Made by a program: the position numbers and the translations under genes. 37,561 nt of DNA, taken from NCBI RefSeq assembly GCF_025717005.1, contig NZ_JAOVZU010000016.1, positions 18,844 through 56,404 of the forward strand. The letters are read 5' to 3'. Of the stretch, positions 22,474 to 30,094 are shown piece by piece. A model generated the notes under the pieces. The model was not told the DNA's origin. It was given only the letters and a program-made list of their open reading frames with translations, and ran no database searches. This DNA is from Actinotalea endophytica (GTDB lineage Bacteria; Actinomycetota; Actinomycetes; Actinomycetales; Cellulomonadaceae). Numbering within the stretch: position 1 is the first letter of the stretch; each line of letters begins with the position of its first letter.

Positions 22474-23255
22474 GAGCCCACCTCCCGGTCGGACGTGCCG
22501 GTGGTCATCAGGTCCACGACGATCCGCTGGTCGATCTGGTCGATCGGGCGGATGTCGACCATCCGGCCCTGGCGCATCACTGCGACCCGGTCGGCGACCT
22601 GGAACACGTCGGTCATGTTGTGCGAGATGAGGAGGACGCCGTGGCCACGTTCCGCGAGCCGCCGGACGAGGTCGAGCACCATGCGGGTCTGCGCGACGCC
22701 GAGCGCCGCGGTCGGCTCGTCCATGATCACGAGCTTCGACTCCCACAGCACGGCCTTGGCGATCGCGACGGACTGCCGCTGGCCGCCGGAGAGCGACGCC
22801 ACCGGCTGGCGGACCGAGCGCACGGTGGTCACCGCGAGCTCCTTCAGGGTCTCGGCGGCGGCCTGCTCCATCGACACGTCGTCGAGCTGCCCGCGGCGCA
22901 GCCGCTCGCGGCCGAGGAACATGTTCTGCACGATGTCGAGGTTGTCGCACAAGGCGAGGTCCTGGTACACCGTCTGGATGCCCAGGGCCGCGGCGTCAGC
23001 CGGGCCGTGCAGACGGGCCTGCTGACCCTCCCAGAAGAGCTCGCCGGAGTCCGGGGGATGGATCCCGGCGACGCACTTGATCAGTGTCGACTTGCCGGCC
23101 CCGTTGTCCCCGGCGAGCGCGGTGACCGCGCCGCCGGGGACGTCGAGGTCGACGTCGACGAGCGCCTGGACCGGACCGAACGACTTGGAGACCCCCCGCA
23201 GCCGCAGCAGCGGGGTCGCCGTCGAGTCCGGGGCGCTCGCAACGTCGGCGGACAT
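22470..23255 (-). CDS. Sugar ABC transporter ATP-binding protein, single domain
   Basis: This 261-residue cytoplasmic ATPase has Walker A GDNGAGKST near residue 49, a Q-loop IQTVYQDLALCDNLDIVQN, the signature LSGGQRQSVAIAKAV near 150 and Walker B LVIMDEPTAALG. It is closest to the first half of XylG/RbsA. The monosaccharide family usually has two fused ATPase domains of about 500 residues; this one has a single domain, as in FrcA-like systems, so it must act as a homodimer. The start is ATG 23253-23255. Its signal sits at the 3' end of the binding-protein gene, one base after that stop. Confidence 0.92.
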   Translation of the reverse strand: MSADVASAPDSTATPLLRLRGVSKSFGPVQALVDVDLDVPGGAVTALAGDNGAGKSTLIKCVAGIHPPDSGELFWEGQQARLHGPADAAALGIQTVYQDLALCDNLDIVQNMFLGRERLRRGQLDDVSMEQAAAETLKELAVTTVRSVRQPVASLSGGQRQSVAIAKAVLWESKLVIMDEPTAALGVAQTRMVLDLVRRLAERGHGVLLISHNMTDVFQVADRVAVMRQGRMVDIRPIDQIDQRIVVDLMTTGTSDREVGS

Positions 23256-23256
23256 C

Positions 23257-24489
23257 TCAGCTGATGCCCGCGTCGGTGCACGCCTGGGCGACGTCACCGG
23301 CACACAGGTCGGCGACCGTCACGGCGCCGTCCTTGACCACGGTGTCGGCCATGTTCGACGGGGTGACCCAGATCGGCGTGGTGTACACCGACGGGATGTC
23401 CGCGTTGAGCGTGGTGTCCGTCGTGGTCGAGTTCACCAGCGAGTCAGGCGGGGTCACGCCGGCGCGCAGGTAGATCGCCAGCGCCGCGGCCGCCTGGGCC
23501 TCGAGGTAGATCGGCTTGTAGACCGTGCCGCACTGGTAGCCGGTCAGCACGTTCTGCAGACCCGGCAGCGACGCGTCCTGGCCGGTGGTCGGGAACGTCT
23601 TGGCCGCGACCCCGTTGCTCTTCAGGATCGAGATCACCGCGTTGGCGTTGTCGTCGTTCGGGGTGATCGCAGCGTTGATCTCCGGGTGGGCGGTCAGCTG
23701 CTGCTCGAACGTCGTGGCAGCGGTCTGCGGGTCCCACGTACCGGCCGGCTCGGCGACCTTGGTGTACGTGCCGTTGTCGAACTCGGTCTTCAGGACGTCG
23801 GTGTAGCCCTGGGCGAACAGCGTGGCGTTGTTGTCCGTGGGGTCACCGTCCATGATCAGGACCTGCGGGCTCTGAACTCCCCAGTCCTGCACGCACTGCA
23901 CGAACCCCTGGCCGATGAGCGTGCCGACCTTCACGTTGTCGAAGCTCACGTAGTAGCGGTCCGCCGGCCCGCCGGTGACGAGACGGTCGTAGTCGATGAC
24001 CGCGACACCCGCGTCCTTGGCGGCGTTCTCGATCGCGGCACCACTGCCCGGGTCGAGCGGGTCGACGAGCAGCACCGAGGCGCCGGCGTTGATGTCCGCC
24101 TCGGCCTGGGTCTGCATCGTGGAGGCGCTGCCGTTCGCGTTGTCGATCTTGAACTGGTCGGCGCTGAGACCCGCGGCTTCGAAGGCCTGCTTCAGGTACG
24201 GCGCGTCGTACTGGACGTACCGCGTCGAGGTCGTGGTGTCGGGCAGCAGGACGCCGACCAGCCCGCTGCCCTGCGCGGCGAGGTCGGTCAGCTGCTTCAT
24301 CACGGAGAAGTCGGCGGTGAACGAGCCTGCGTCGATCGCGGGCGCGCTCGCCGACATCGACGGCGACTCGGACATCGACGACGAGGTCGAGGACGACGAG
24401 CCTCCGCTGCTCGATGAGCTGCACGCCGTGAGGGCCAGGCCTGAGACGGCGAGGACCGCCGCGGTGGAGACCAATCGGCGACGAGACAT
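23257..24489 (-). CDS. Sugar-binding lipoprotein of ABC importer (XylF-like)
   Basis: This 410-residue protein has an N-terminal lipoprotein signal (MSRRRLVSTAAVLAVSGLAL) with lipobox LTAC, giving lipidated Cys23, then a Ser-rich spacer (about 24-60) and a periplasmic-binding-protein type I domain. Characteristic stretches are GSGLVGVLLPDTTTSTRYVQYDAPYLKQAF, AEADINAGASVLLVDPLDPG, and ITPNDDNANAVISILKSNGV with TGQDASLPGLQNVLTGYQCGTVYK, as in D-xylose-binding XylF. It is expected to capture a pentose outside the cell for the downstream ATPase and permease. The start is ATG 24487-24489 with GGAGTG upstream. It is the first gene of the operon. Confidence 0.92.
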   Translation of the reverse strand: MSRRRLVSTAAVLAVSGLALTACSSSSSGGSSSSTSSSMSESPSMSASAPAIDAGSFTADFSVMKQLTDLAAQGSGLVGVLLPDTTTSTRYVQYDAPYLKQAFEAAGLSADQFKIDNANGSASTMQTQAEADINAGASVLLVDPLDPGSGAAIENAAKDAGVAVIDYDRLVTGGPADRYYVSFDNVKVGTLIGQGFVQCVQDWGVQSPQVLIMDGDPTDNNATLFAQGYTDVLKTEFDNGTYTKVAEPAGTWDPQTAATTFEQQLTAHPEINAAITPNDDNANAVISILKSNGVAAKTFPTTGQDASLPGLQNVLTGYQCGTVYKPIYLEAQAAAALAIYLRAGVTPPDSLVNSTTTDTTLNADIPSVYTTPIWVTPSNMADTVVKDGAVTVADLCAGDVAQACTDAGIS

Positions 24490-24591
24490 AAGCACTCCTT
24501 CCGGATGGCAGCCGCGATTGCGGCACATTCCATGCTCAGCCCGCGCCAAGGTTGTGGAGCCACCTTCGAGCACATTCCCACCACATTGTGA

Positions 24592-24601
24592 GGGAATTCC
24601 C
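24592..24601. promoter_or_regulatory. GGGAATTCCC palindrome in the importer promoter region
   Basis: GGGAATTCCC at 24592-24601 is a perfect 10-bp palindrome. Its left half also pairs with ATTCCC at 24573-24578. It lies about 100 nt upstream of the binding-protein start and may be part of an operator for a sugar-responsive repressor. The regulator is not in the window. Confidence 0.4.
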
Positions 24602-24610
24602 AGATTGACA

Positions 24611-24626
24611 TTCAGAAAACTCTGAA
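24611..24626. promoter_or_regulatory. TTCAGA-N4-TCTGAA inverted repeat, candidate operator
   Basis: TTCAGA (24611-24616) and TCTGAA (24621-24626) are perfect arms around AAAC, in the A/T-rich island upstream of the sugar importer. The site is 122 nt from the gene start, a normal distance for LacI/ROK regulation. Identity of the regulator is unknown. Confidence 0.4.
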
Positions 24627-24851
24627 GAGGGAACAGGAGGCACCGAGGGGGGACTCGACGCTAGGACGTGTGCGCCGCTCGTCCGGCGGCGACGTCGACG
24701 CTGGCGCCGCCAGGAGGGGCGGACCGGGCGCAGTGTGACCCACCCGCAGAGTAGGCACGTCGACGCCGGCCGCGCATGGCGAACGGGGCAGCGCCTCGCC
24801 GGACGCGTTCGCCGGCGGGCCGCCGGCCATGCGACCGCTCGCGCGCGGTCC

Positions 24852-24966
24852 GTCGCGACGGCCCGGCGGCTACCCGCGAGCGTTGCGCGGCGACCGCTCG
24901 CCCGTCGCGCGTCGCGAGGACGCCCCGGCGGCTACCCCGCGAGCGCCGCGCGGCGCCACTCGCGCC
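24852..24966. repeat. Duplicated 3' end of the small membrane protein gene
   Basis: About 50 nt is present twice, at 24852-24900 and 24911-24966. Both copies contain GGCGGCTACCC(C)GCGAGCG flanked by GTCGCGA and by a GCGCGGCG block. The right copy includes the stop codon of the gene starting at 25216. The left copy lies outside the gene and is diverged. Confidence 0.65.
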
Positions 24967-25216
24967 CGGCCAGCGCGGCGCTGCCGACAGCGACCAGCGC
25001 GAGCACCACGACGACCAGCCACTCCAGCTCGCCGCTGCCGCCGTCCGGCTCGACGCCGAACACCGCCTCGATCCAGGTCGGGACCGCGATCGTGACGACG
25101 GCGAGCGCCGCGGCCAGCGCGGCCAGCGCGGACTCCGCCCAGAACCTCGTGCGCAGCGTGCGGGACGGCATCTGGCCTCCAGGGAACTCGTTGGGCGGAC
25201 CGGGCGGGCGGGTCAT
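24932..25216 (-). CDS. Small two-helix membrane protein at the operon end
   Basis: This 94-residue protein has a polar Pro-rich N-terminus (MTRPPGPPNEFPGGQMPSR), membrane helix 1 at about residues 29-54, a short acidic loop (EPDGGSGELE) and helix 2 at about 63-85, ending in a basic tail. The start is ATG 25214-25216, overlapping the stop of the 1608-residue gene (ATGA), so translation is coupled. I do not recognise a family. It is the last gene of the right-hand operon and could attach the larger products to the membrane, or act as a holin-like or anchor protein. Both are inference. Confidence 0.7.
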   Translation of the reverse strand: MTRPPGPPNEFPGGQMPSRTLRTRFWAESALAALAAALAVVTIAVPTWIEAVFGVEPDGGSGELEWLVVVVLALVAVGSAALAGREWRRAALAG

Positions 25217-28200
25217 GCGACGGCCTCCGGCGGGCCGCCCACACCCAGGACGTCGAACAGCACGGCGACCATGCCGGCGGCCGTGGTGGTCCCGGTCCCG
25301 AGGAGCGTCACCACCTGGCCCTGCGTGCCGCCGGCGACCACCAGACCACCCCGCACGGTGCCGTTGGCCGTCGGGTCGAACCGGACGGTGACCGGCACGG
25401 CACCGCTGGGTGGCACCGTGAACGGCACGGCCGGCGGCGCGACGAGGCTGAACCTCGCGCTGCCGTGGGCGTCCAGCGCGAGCGTCGTGACCTGCAGCGG
25501 TGCGTCGCCGACGTTCCGGATCGCCAGCGGCAGGTCGCCCGGCGAGCCGGAGCGCACGACCCCGAACTCGAGGAAGGCCCGGACGGCGAGCCGTGGCGTG
25601 CCCGCGGCCACGCCGAACCCGGTGACCTTGACCTCGACCGCCGGGTGGGCGGGGTCGTCGGACGCGACGAGCAGGAAGGCCCCGCGGTTGCCGGTCGCCG
25701 ACGGCGCGAAGACCACGTCGAACGGCCGGTGCTCCCCGGGGGCCAGGGTCACCGGGAAGGCCGTGCCCGGCGGGATCGACGCGACCGTCACGTCGCCCGT
25801 CGCCCCCGAGATGTCCGACACGTGCACCGGGGCGTCGCCGACGCTGTGCAGCACCAGCCGCCGCCGCACCGTGGTCCCGACCTGCTGGTCCCCGAAGCCC
25901 AGGTCGGCCTCGACGTGCAGGCTCGGACCGGTGGGCACCCGCAGCTCCCAGGCGCTGCGCCCGTACGTGCCGATCCGGACCACCGACGGGTTCACCGAGG
26001 TGTCCGACGCGATCGCCTGGACCCCGACCTTCGGCAGGTTCGGCCCGACGCGCTTCCAGCTCGGCGCACCCAGGTCGAGCTGCAGCACACCCGCGTCCGT
26101 GGCGACCAGCAGGTCGGACGGCGCCGCAGGGTGGGTGACCCAGGTCGCGCCCATCACCGGGACGTCCGGCAGGTTCCCGCTCGCGGCGTTGAACACGCCG
26201 CCGACCTCGTGCCACGGCACCGCGCCACCGGTGTTCGTGCCGCCGGTCGTGGTGAGGAACACGTGGCGGCTGCGCCGCTGCGTCGCCGTGCCGCTGTACC
26301 CGGCCGTCACGACGGCGACCCGCTGACCGCCCGCGACCGCGGGGTCCTCGACGATCTGCGAGACGAAGCTGCGCGCGCCGATGTCACTCACGAAGTGCTG
26401 CGCGGCGCCGGCCCAGTGCGCGCCGCCGTCGGCGGAGAACCGGACGCGGAACCGGCGGACGCCGGAGAGGCTGGACGTGCCCACCCACAGCCGGTTCGCG
26501 GCGGGCGCGTGCAACGCCGTGATGATCTCGGTGAAGTTCGCCATCGGCACGAAGGTGATCCCGCCGTTCACGCTGCGGAACAGGGTGAAGTCCTGGGAGA
26601 AGAACACCGTGGTCGCCGGGTTGGCCCCGTTCGGCACCACGGCGATCCGCTCCACGTGGTCGAACGCCGGGTTCGGCGCCGGCAGGCCCCGGCCGACCGT
26701 GCCGCCGCGCACCCGTGGCATCGCCCCGGGGTTGGCGTTGCCGGCCACACCGACCAGCTCGAAGCTGTTCGCGTCGAGGACCCGGATCGCCCGGCCGGCG
26801 ACGTTCGCCGCGGTGTTGCCCAGCACCCCGACGATCGTCACCTGGTCACCGCTGGCCAGCTCGTGGCCCTGGGCCGTCACGACCAGCGGGTTGCCGTTCA
26901 CCGTGCCGAAGACCGGCACGCTGCCGGCCGTCCCCGGGCCCCGCATCCGGCCGGTCCCGGGCACGTAGGGCGGGGACAGGCTCCCGTCCGAACCCTGGAG
27001 CGACAGCCGCGTCGGGGAGATCACCGTGACCTGCCAGGTGGGCCGCGCAGCCGTGCTGTTGGCCGCGACGTTGCCCTCGACCGCCTCGATGACGACCTTG
27101 TCGTTCGTGGCGCACCCGTGCGGCGCCGCGGTCTCGATCTCGATCGGCGCGCTCAACGTCGCCGCGACGACGTCGTGGCGGCCGAGGAACCGCGTGCCGG
27201 TCACGGTCGGCAGCTGGCCCAGCGCGAGGCCGGTGCCGTTCTTGCCGTTGAGGGTGAAGCTCGTCGGGCTGGTCACGGTGATCGTGGAGACGCCGTTGGC
27301 CACACCTCCGCCCGGGATCCCGGAGACCGTGACGGTGTCGCCGGTGCGGAACGAGTGGCCCGCCGTGGTGATGCCGACCGGGTTCGTGGCGGTGACCGCC
27401 TGGACGGGGATCGGGTCCACGACGCCGGCCATGAACCAGGTCGCGCCGCCGTTGGTGGAGCGGATCAGGTTGTGGTTGTCCGTGCCGAACACGATCGCCG
27501 GGTTCGCCGGGTCCACCGCGACCGGCCCGCCGTCGCCGTCGATGCCCTCCAGCCAGGTGCGGGCCGCGTCGCCCGCCCGGTGCCCGGCGGTACCGGTGTC
27601 CTGCATCCCGGCGAACGTCGCGGCGTTGTTCGCCGCGCCGCGCCCCATGTCGAGCGAGACCAGCAGCGACGTGGCGATGCCTTCGTTGAGGTCGGTGAAC
27701 GTCATCGCGCCGGCCGCGTCCACCCCGCTGCGCGAGATCCCGCCGTCGGTGCCGTGGTACGCCGGGGTCGGCCGGACGGGGTCCGCGCCCGCCCAGTCCC
27801 ACCAGGTCGGAGGCGCGAACACCAGCTCGTGGTGGTCCCAGTGCAGCAGCGTGGTGGACGGCGACCGCCCGAACCCGGCGATCCGGTCCACCCCGCCACG
27901 GGTCGCGGGGTTCACGGTCGGCCAGGTCGCCCCGCCGTCGACCGAGCGCCACAGCTGCTGCTGGGCCGCGTACAGCCGGGTCGGGTCCTGCGGGTCGACC
28001 GCGACGACCAGGTCGTACGCGGTCTGGCCCGCGCCGTCGACGTTCACCCGTGGCGCCAGGCCGGGGCGCACCTGCCAGGTCGCACCCGCGTTGGTGCTGC
28101 GGAACAGCCCGACGAAGATCCCGCCCGCGGCGGTCTGGTCCTGGACCGAGACGACCAGGGTCCGGGTGCGGGGCAGCAGCGACTGGGTGAACGCGACGCG

Positions 28201-30039
28201 GCCGAACACGCCCGGCGGCCCGCCGGTGTGCCGCAGCAGGTTGTCCGACAGGACGACCTCGCCGGTCGACGTGATCGCGAGCCGGAAGAGCCCCCGGTCC
28301 GGGTTCACCGTCGTGCCGCCGAGCAGGCGTCCGGCGGCCGCGACGTACGCCGTGTTGTAGGCGTCGGCCGGGCCCAGCAAGGTCGCGCCGGGTGGGGCGT
28401 ACGCGGCGTTGAGGTGCAGGCCGGCGAGCCGGACCGTGTTCGCGTCGACCACGTGCGCGGTCGCCGAGTTGCGCGGCGCGGCGACGCCCGGCAGCCCGAG
28501 CACGCTGACCAGGTCACCCTCGACCAGCCCGTGGCCGGCAGCGGTCACCGTGATCCCGGCACCGGCGTTGGCCGCCGCCGTGATCGGCCGCGGCGCGGGG
28601 TGCCGAGGTCCGTCGACCACACCGCCGTTGGTGTAGGCCCCGGTCCCCCGCGAACCCACCAGCTCGAACGTGTCCGGCGTGCGGACCCGGATCTGCCACG
28701 ACCCGTTGGCCCCGGTGTTGCCACCGACTCCGCTCACCGCGACCACGTCACCCGTGACGAAGCCGTGCGCGGCGCAGGTCAGCACCACCGGGTTGGGTGC
28801 GGCGGGGTTCGTCGCCGCGGTGACCGGGTGGGTGACCGGGTGGGTCGGACCCACCGCGAAGCCGGTCACCGCACCCGTGCCGTTGCCGGTCGACCCGCGC
28901 AGCGTGATGTGGTCGGCGTCGACGACGTCCAGGGTCCAGGTGCCGTTCGCCTCCCGATTCGTCGTCACGCCGCCGAGCAGCACGGGGTCACCCGAGACGA
29001 ACCCGTGGCCGGGCAGGGTGACCCGGATCGGGCTGGTCGGCGTCGCGTCCTGGACCCGCATGGTCCGGGTCCAGCCCTGGTCGATCTCGAGCGCCGAGAT
29101 CAGCCCGGTGCGCAGCGGGCGCCCATCGTCGTACGCCGGGTGGTTCGCGCCGAACGAGCGGCCACCGTCCGCGGAGTAGTACAGCCCGGTCTCCGAGGCG
29201 ACCAGGAGCGCGCCGCCGGCCGGGCACACCATCCGGATCACACCCCGGTCGGACAGGAACGGTGCCTGACGCGCGTCGTACAGGGTCGCGCCGGCGCCGC
29301 CGTAGGCGCCGGTCATCGTCACACCGCCGATCCGCAGCCGGTCGGCGTCGATCCGGCGGACCGGGCCCTCGCCCCTGGCCCCGATCACGCCCGGGAGCCC
29401 GACCGCGACCACCCGGTCCAGGCTCGCGTACCCGTGCCCGGCGACGGTCACCCGCACCCCGCCGGCGACGTTGGCGGCGGCGGTGATCGGCTGCGGTGGG
29501 CGGCCCGCCGGTGAGGTGAGCCGCGACCAGCTGCGGCCGCCGTCGACGGACTTGAACAGGCCCGCGGCCTTCGCCATGCCGTTCGCGCCGTTGAACAGGT
29601 TGCCGGTGCCGACGTAGACCACGTCGGGGTCCACCGGGTCCAGCGCGACCGCGCCGATCGAGGTGGCCGGCAGCTGGTCGGTCATCGGCCGCCAGGAGAC
29701 GCCGCCGTCGGTGGTCTTCCAGACCCCGCCGTTGCCCGCCGCGGCGTACATCGTGCGGGTGTCGGAGCGCGGGTCGATCGCGATGTCGACGACCTCCCCG
29801 GAGTCCGGGCCGATGCCCTGGAAGATCTGCTGGTTGCCGACCAGCAGCGGTGCGGGGCCGATCTGCTGCCACACGCCGGGCCCGGTGTGGTCCATCGCGT
29901 CGAGGTCGTGCACGGCGTACCGCCAGCGCCGGTTGTCCGCCTGGCCGGACGTGTCGCGCTCGCGGTGGATGAGCGCCTCGGGCCCGTGCTCGGACTCGCC
30001 GACGTTCGCGTCGTTGACCCGCTGGTCGGACTCGGTCAC
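25213..30039 (-). CDS. Giant Asp-box beta-propeller protein with inserted repeats and ASH domains
   Basis: This 1608-residue protein has no signal peptide. At least eight Asp-box (BNR/sialidase-like) motifs are spread along it, for example KTTDGGVSW, KSVDGGRSW, RSTNAGATW, RSVDGGATW, RSTNGGATW and RSVNGGITF, which predict one or two seven-bladed beta-propellers. Two blocks of ~65-residue repeats are inserted between blades, at about 180-566 (four copies) and 876-1113 (three copies). Each reads like AAGHGFxxGDxVxVxGVxGNTxANG followed by VxDxxTFxLxG, as in phage tail-fibre proteins labelled E1 FCCH-like. Two ASH/choice-of-anchor-D domains (about 1371-1478 and 1480-1583) end the protein. It probably binds polymers or partners; catalysis is not shown. 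The start is GTG 30037-30039 with GGGAGGTG upstream. The following small membrane gene overlaps its stop. Confidence 0.85.
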   Translation of the reverse strand: MTESDQRVNDANVGESEHGPEALIHRERDTSGQADNRRWRYAVHDLDAMDHTGPGVWQQIGPAPLLVGNQQIFQGIGPDSGEVVDIAIDPRSDTRTMYAAAGNGGVWKTTDGGVSWRPMTDQLPATSIGAVALDPVDPDVVYVGTGNLFNGANGMAKAAGLFKSVDGGRSWSRLTSPAGRPPQPITAAANVAGGVRVTVAGHGYASLDRVVAVGLPGVIGARGEGPVRRIDADRLRIGGVTMTGAYGGAGATLYDARQAPFLSDRGVIRMVCPAGGALLVASETGLYYSADGGRSFGANHPAYDDGRPLRTGLISALEIDQGWTRTMRVQDATPTSPIRVTLPGHGFVSGDPVLLGGVTTNREANGTWTLDVVDADHITLRGSTGNGTGAVTGFAVGPTHPVTHPVTAATNPAAPNPVVLTCAAHGFVTGDVVAVSGVGGNTGANGSWQIRVRTPDTFELVGSRGTGAYTNGGVVDGPRHPAPRPITAAANAGAGITVTAAGHGLVEGDLVSVLGLPGVAAPRNSATAHVVDANTVRLAGLHLNAAYAPPGATLLGPADAYNTAYVAAAGRLLGGTTVNPDRGLFRLAITSTGEVVLSDNLLRHTGGPPGVFGRVAFTQSLLPRTRTLVVSVQDQTAAGGIFVGLFRSTNAGATWQVRPGLAPRVNVDGAGQTAYDLVVAVDPQDPTRLYAAQQQLWRSVDGGATWPTVNPATRGGVDRIAGFGRSPSTTLLHWDHHELVFAPPTWWDWAGADPVRPTPAYHGTDGGISRSGVDAAGAMTFTDLNEGIATSLLVSLDMGRGAANNAATFAGMQDTGTAGHRAGDAARTWLEGIDGDGGPVAVDPANPAIVFGTDNHNLIRSTNGGATWFMAGVVDPIPVQAVTATNPVGITTAGHSFRTGDTVTVSGIPGGGVANGVSTITVTSPTSFTLNGKNGTGLALGQLPTVTGTRFLGRHDVVAATLSAPIEIETAAPHGCATNDKVVIEAVEGNVAANSTAARPTWQVTVISPTRLSLQGSDGSLSPPYVPGTGRMRGPGTAGSVPVFGTVNGNPLVVTAQGHELASGDQVTIVGVLGNTAANVAGRAIRVLDANSFELVGVAGNANPGAMPRVRGGTVGRGLPAPNPAFDHVERIAVVPNGANPATTVFFSQDFTLFRSVNGGITFVPMANFTEIITALHAPAANRLWVGTSSLSGVRRFRVRFSADGGAHWAGAAQHFVSDIGARSFVSQIVEDPAVAGGQRVAVVTAGYSGTATQRRSRHVFLTTTGGTNTGGAVPWHEVGGVFNAASGNLPDVPVMGATWVTHPAAPSDLLVATDAGVLQLDLGAPSWKRVGPNLPKVGVQAIASDTSVNPSVVRIGTYGRSAWELRVPTGPSLHVEADLGFGDQQVGTTVRRRLVLHSVGDAPVHVSDISGATGDVTVASIPPGTAFPVTLAPGEHRPFDVVFAPSATGNRGAFLLVASDDPAHPAVEVKVTGFGVAAGTPRLAVRAFLEFGVVRSGSPGDLPLAIRNVGDAPLQVTTLALDAHGSARFSLVAPPAVPFTVPPSGAVPVTVRFDPTANGTVRGGLVVAGGTQGQVVTLLGTGTTTAAGMVAVLFDVLGVGGPPEAVA

Positions 30040-30094
30040 GCGGCACCTCCCTCGTCGGCGCGGGGCGCTCGGCGGCTCGTGGCGGGCACGGCGC

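Larger units (their letters stand above)
24490..24931. other. 442-nt intergenic region upstream of the sugar importer
   Basis: The stretch nearest the binding-protein gene (24570-24640) is unusually A/T-rich for this genome and holds symmetric sites, so it is the likely promoter/operator of the importer (minus strand). The left-over part (24640-24850) shows no gene. A duplicated tail of the small membrane protein gene occupies 24852-24931. Confidence 0.55.

Noticed and set aside
24605-24610. Perfect plus-strand TTGACA as a possible -35 element
   Set aside because: No -10-like hexamer occurs 16-18 nt downstream (GAGGGAAC is there), and there is no plus-strand gene to serve.
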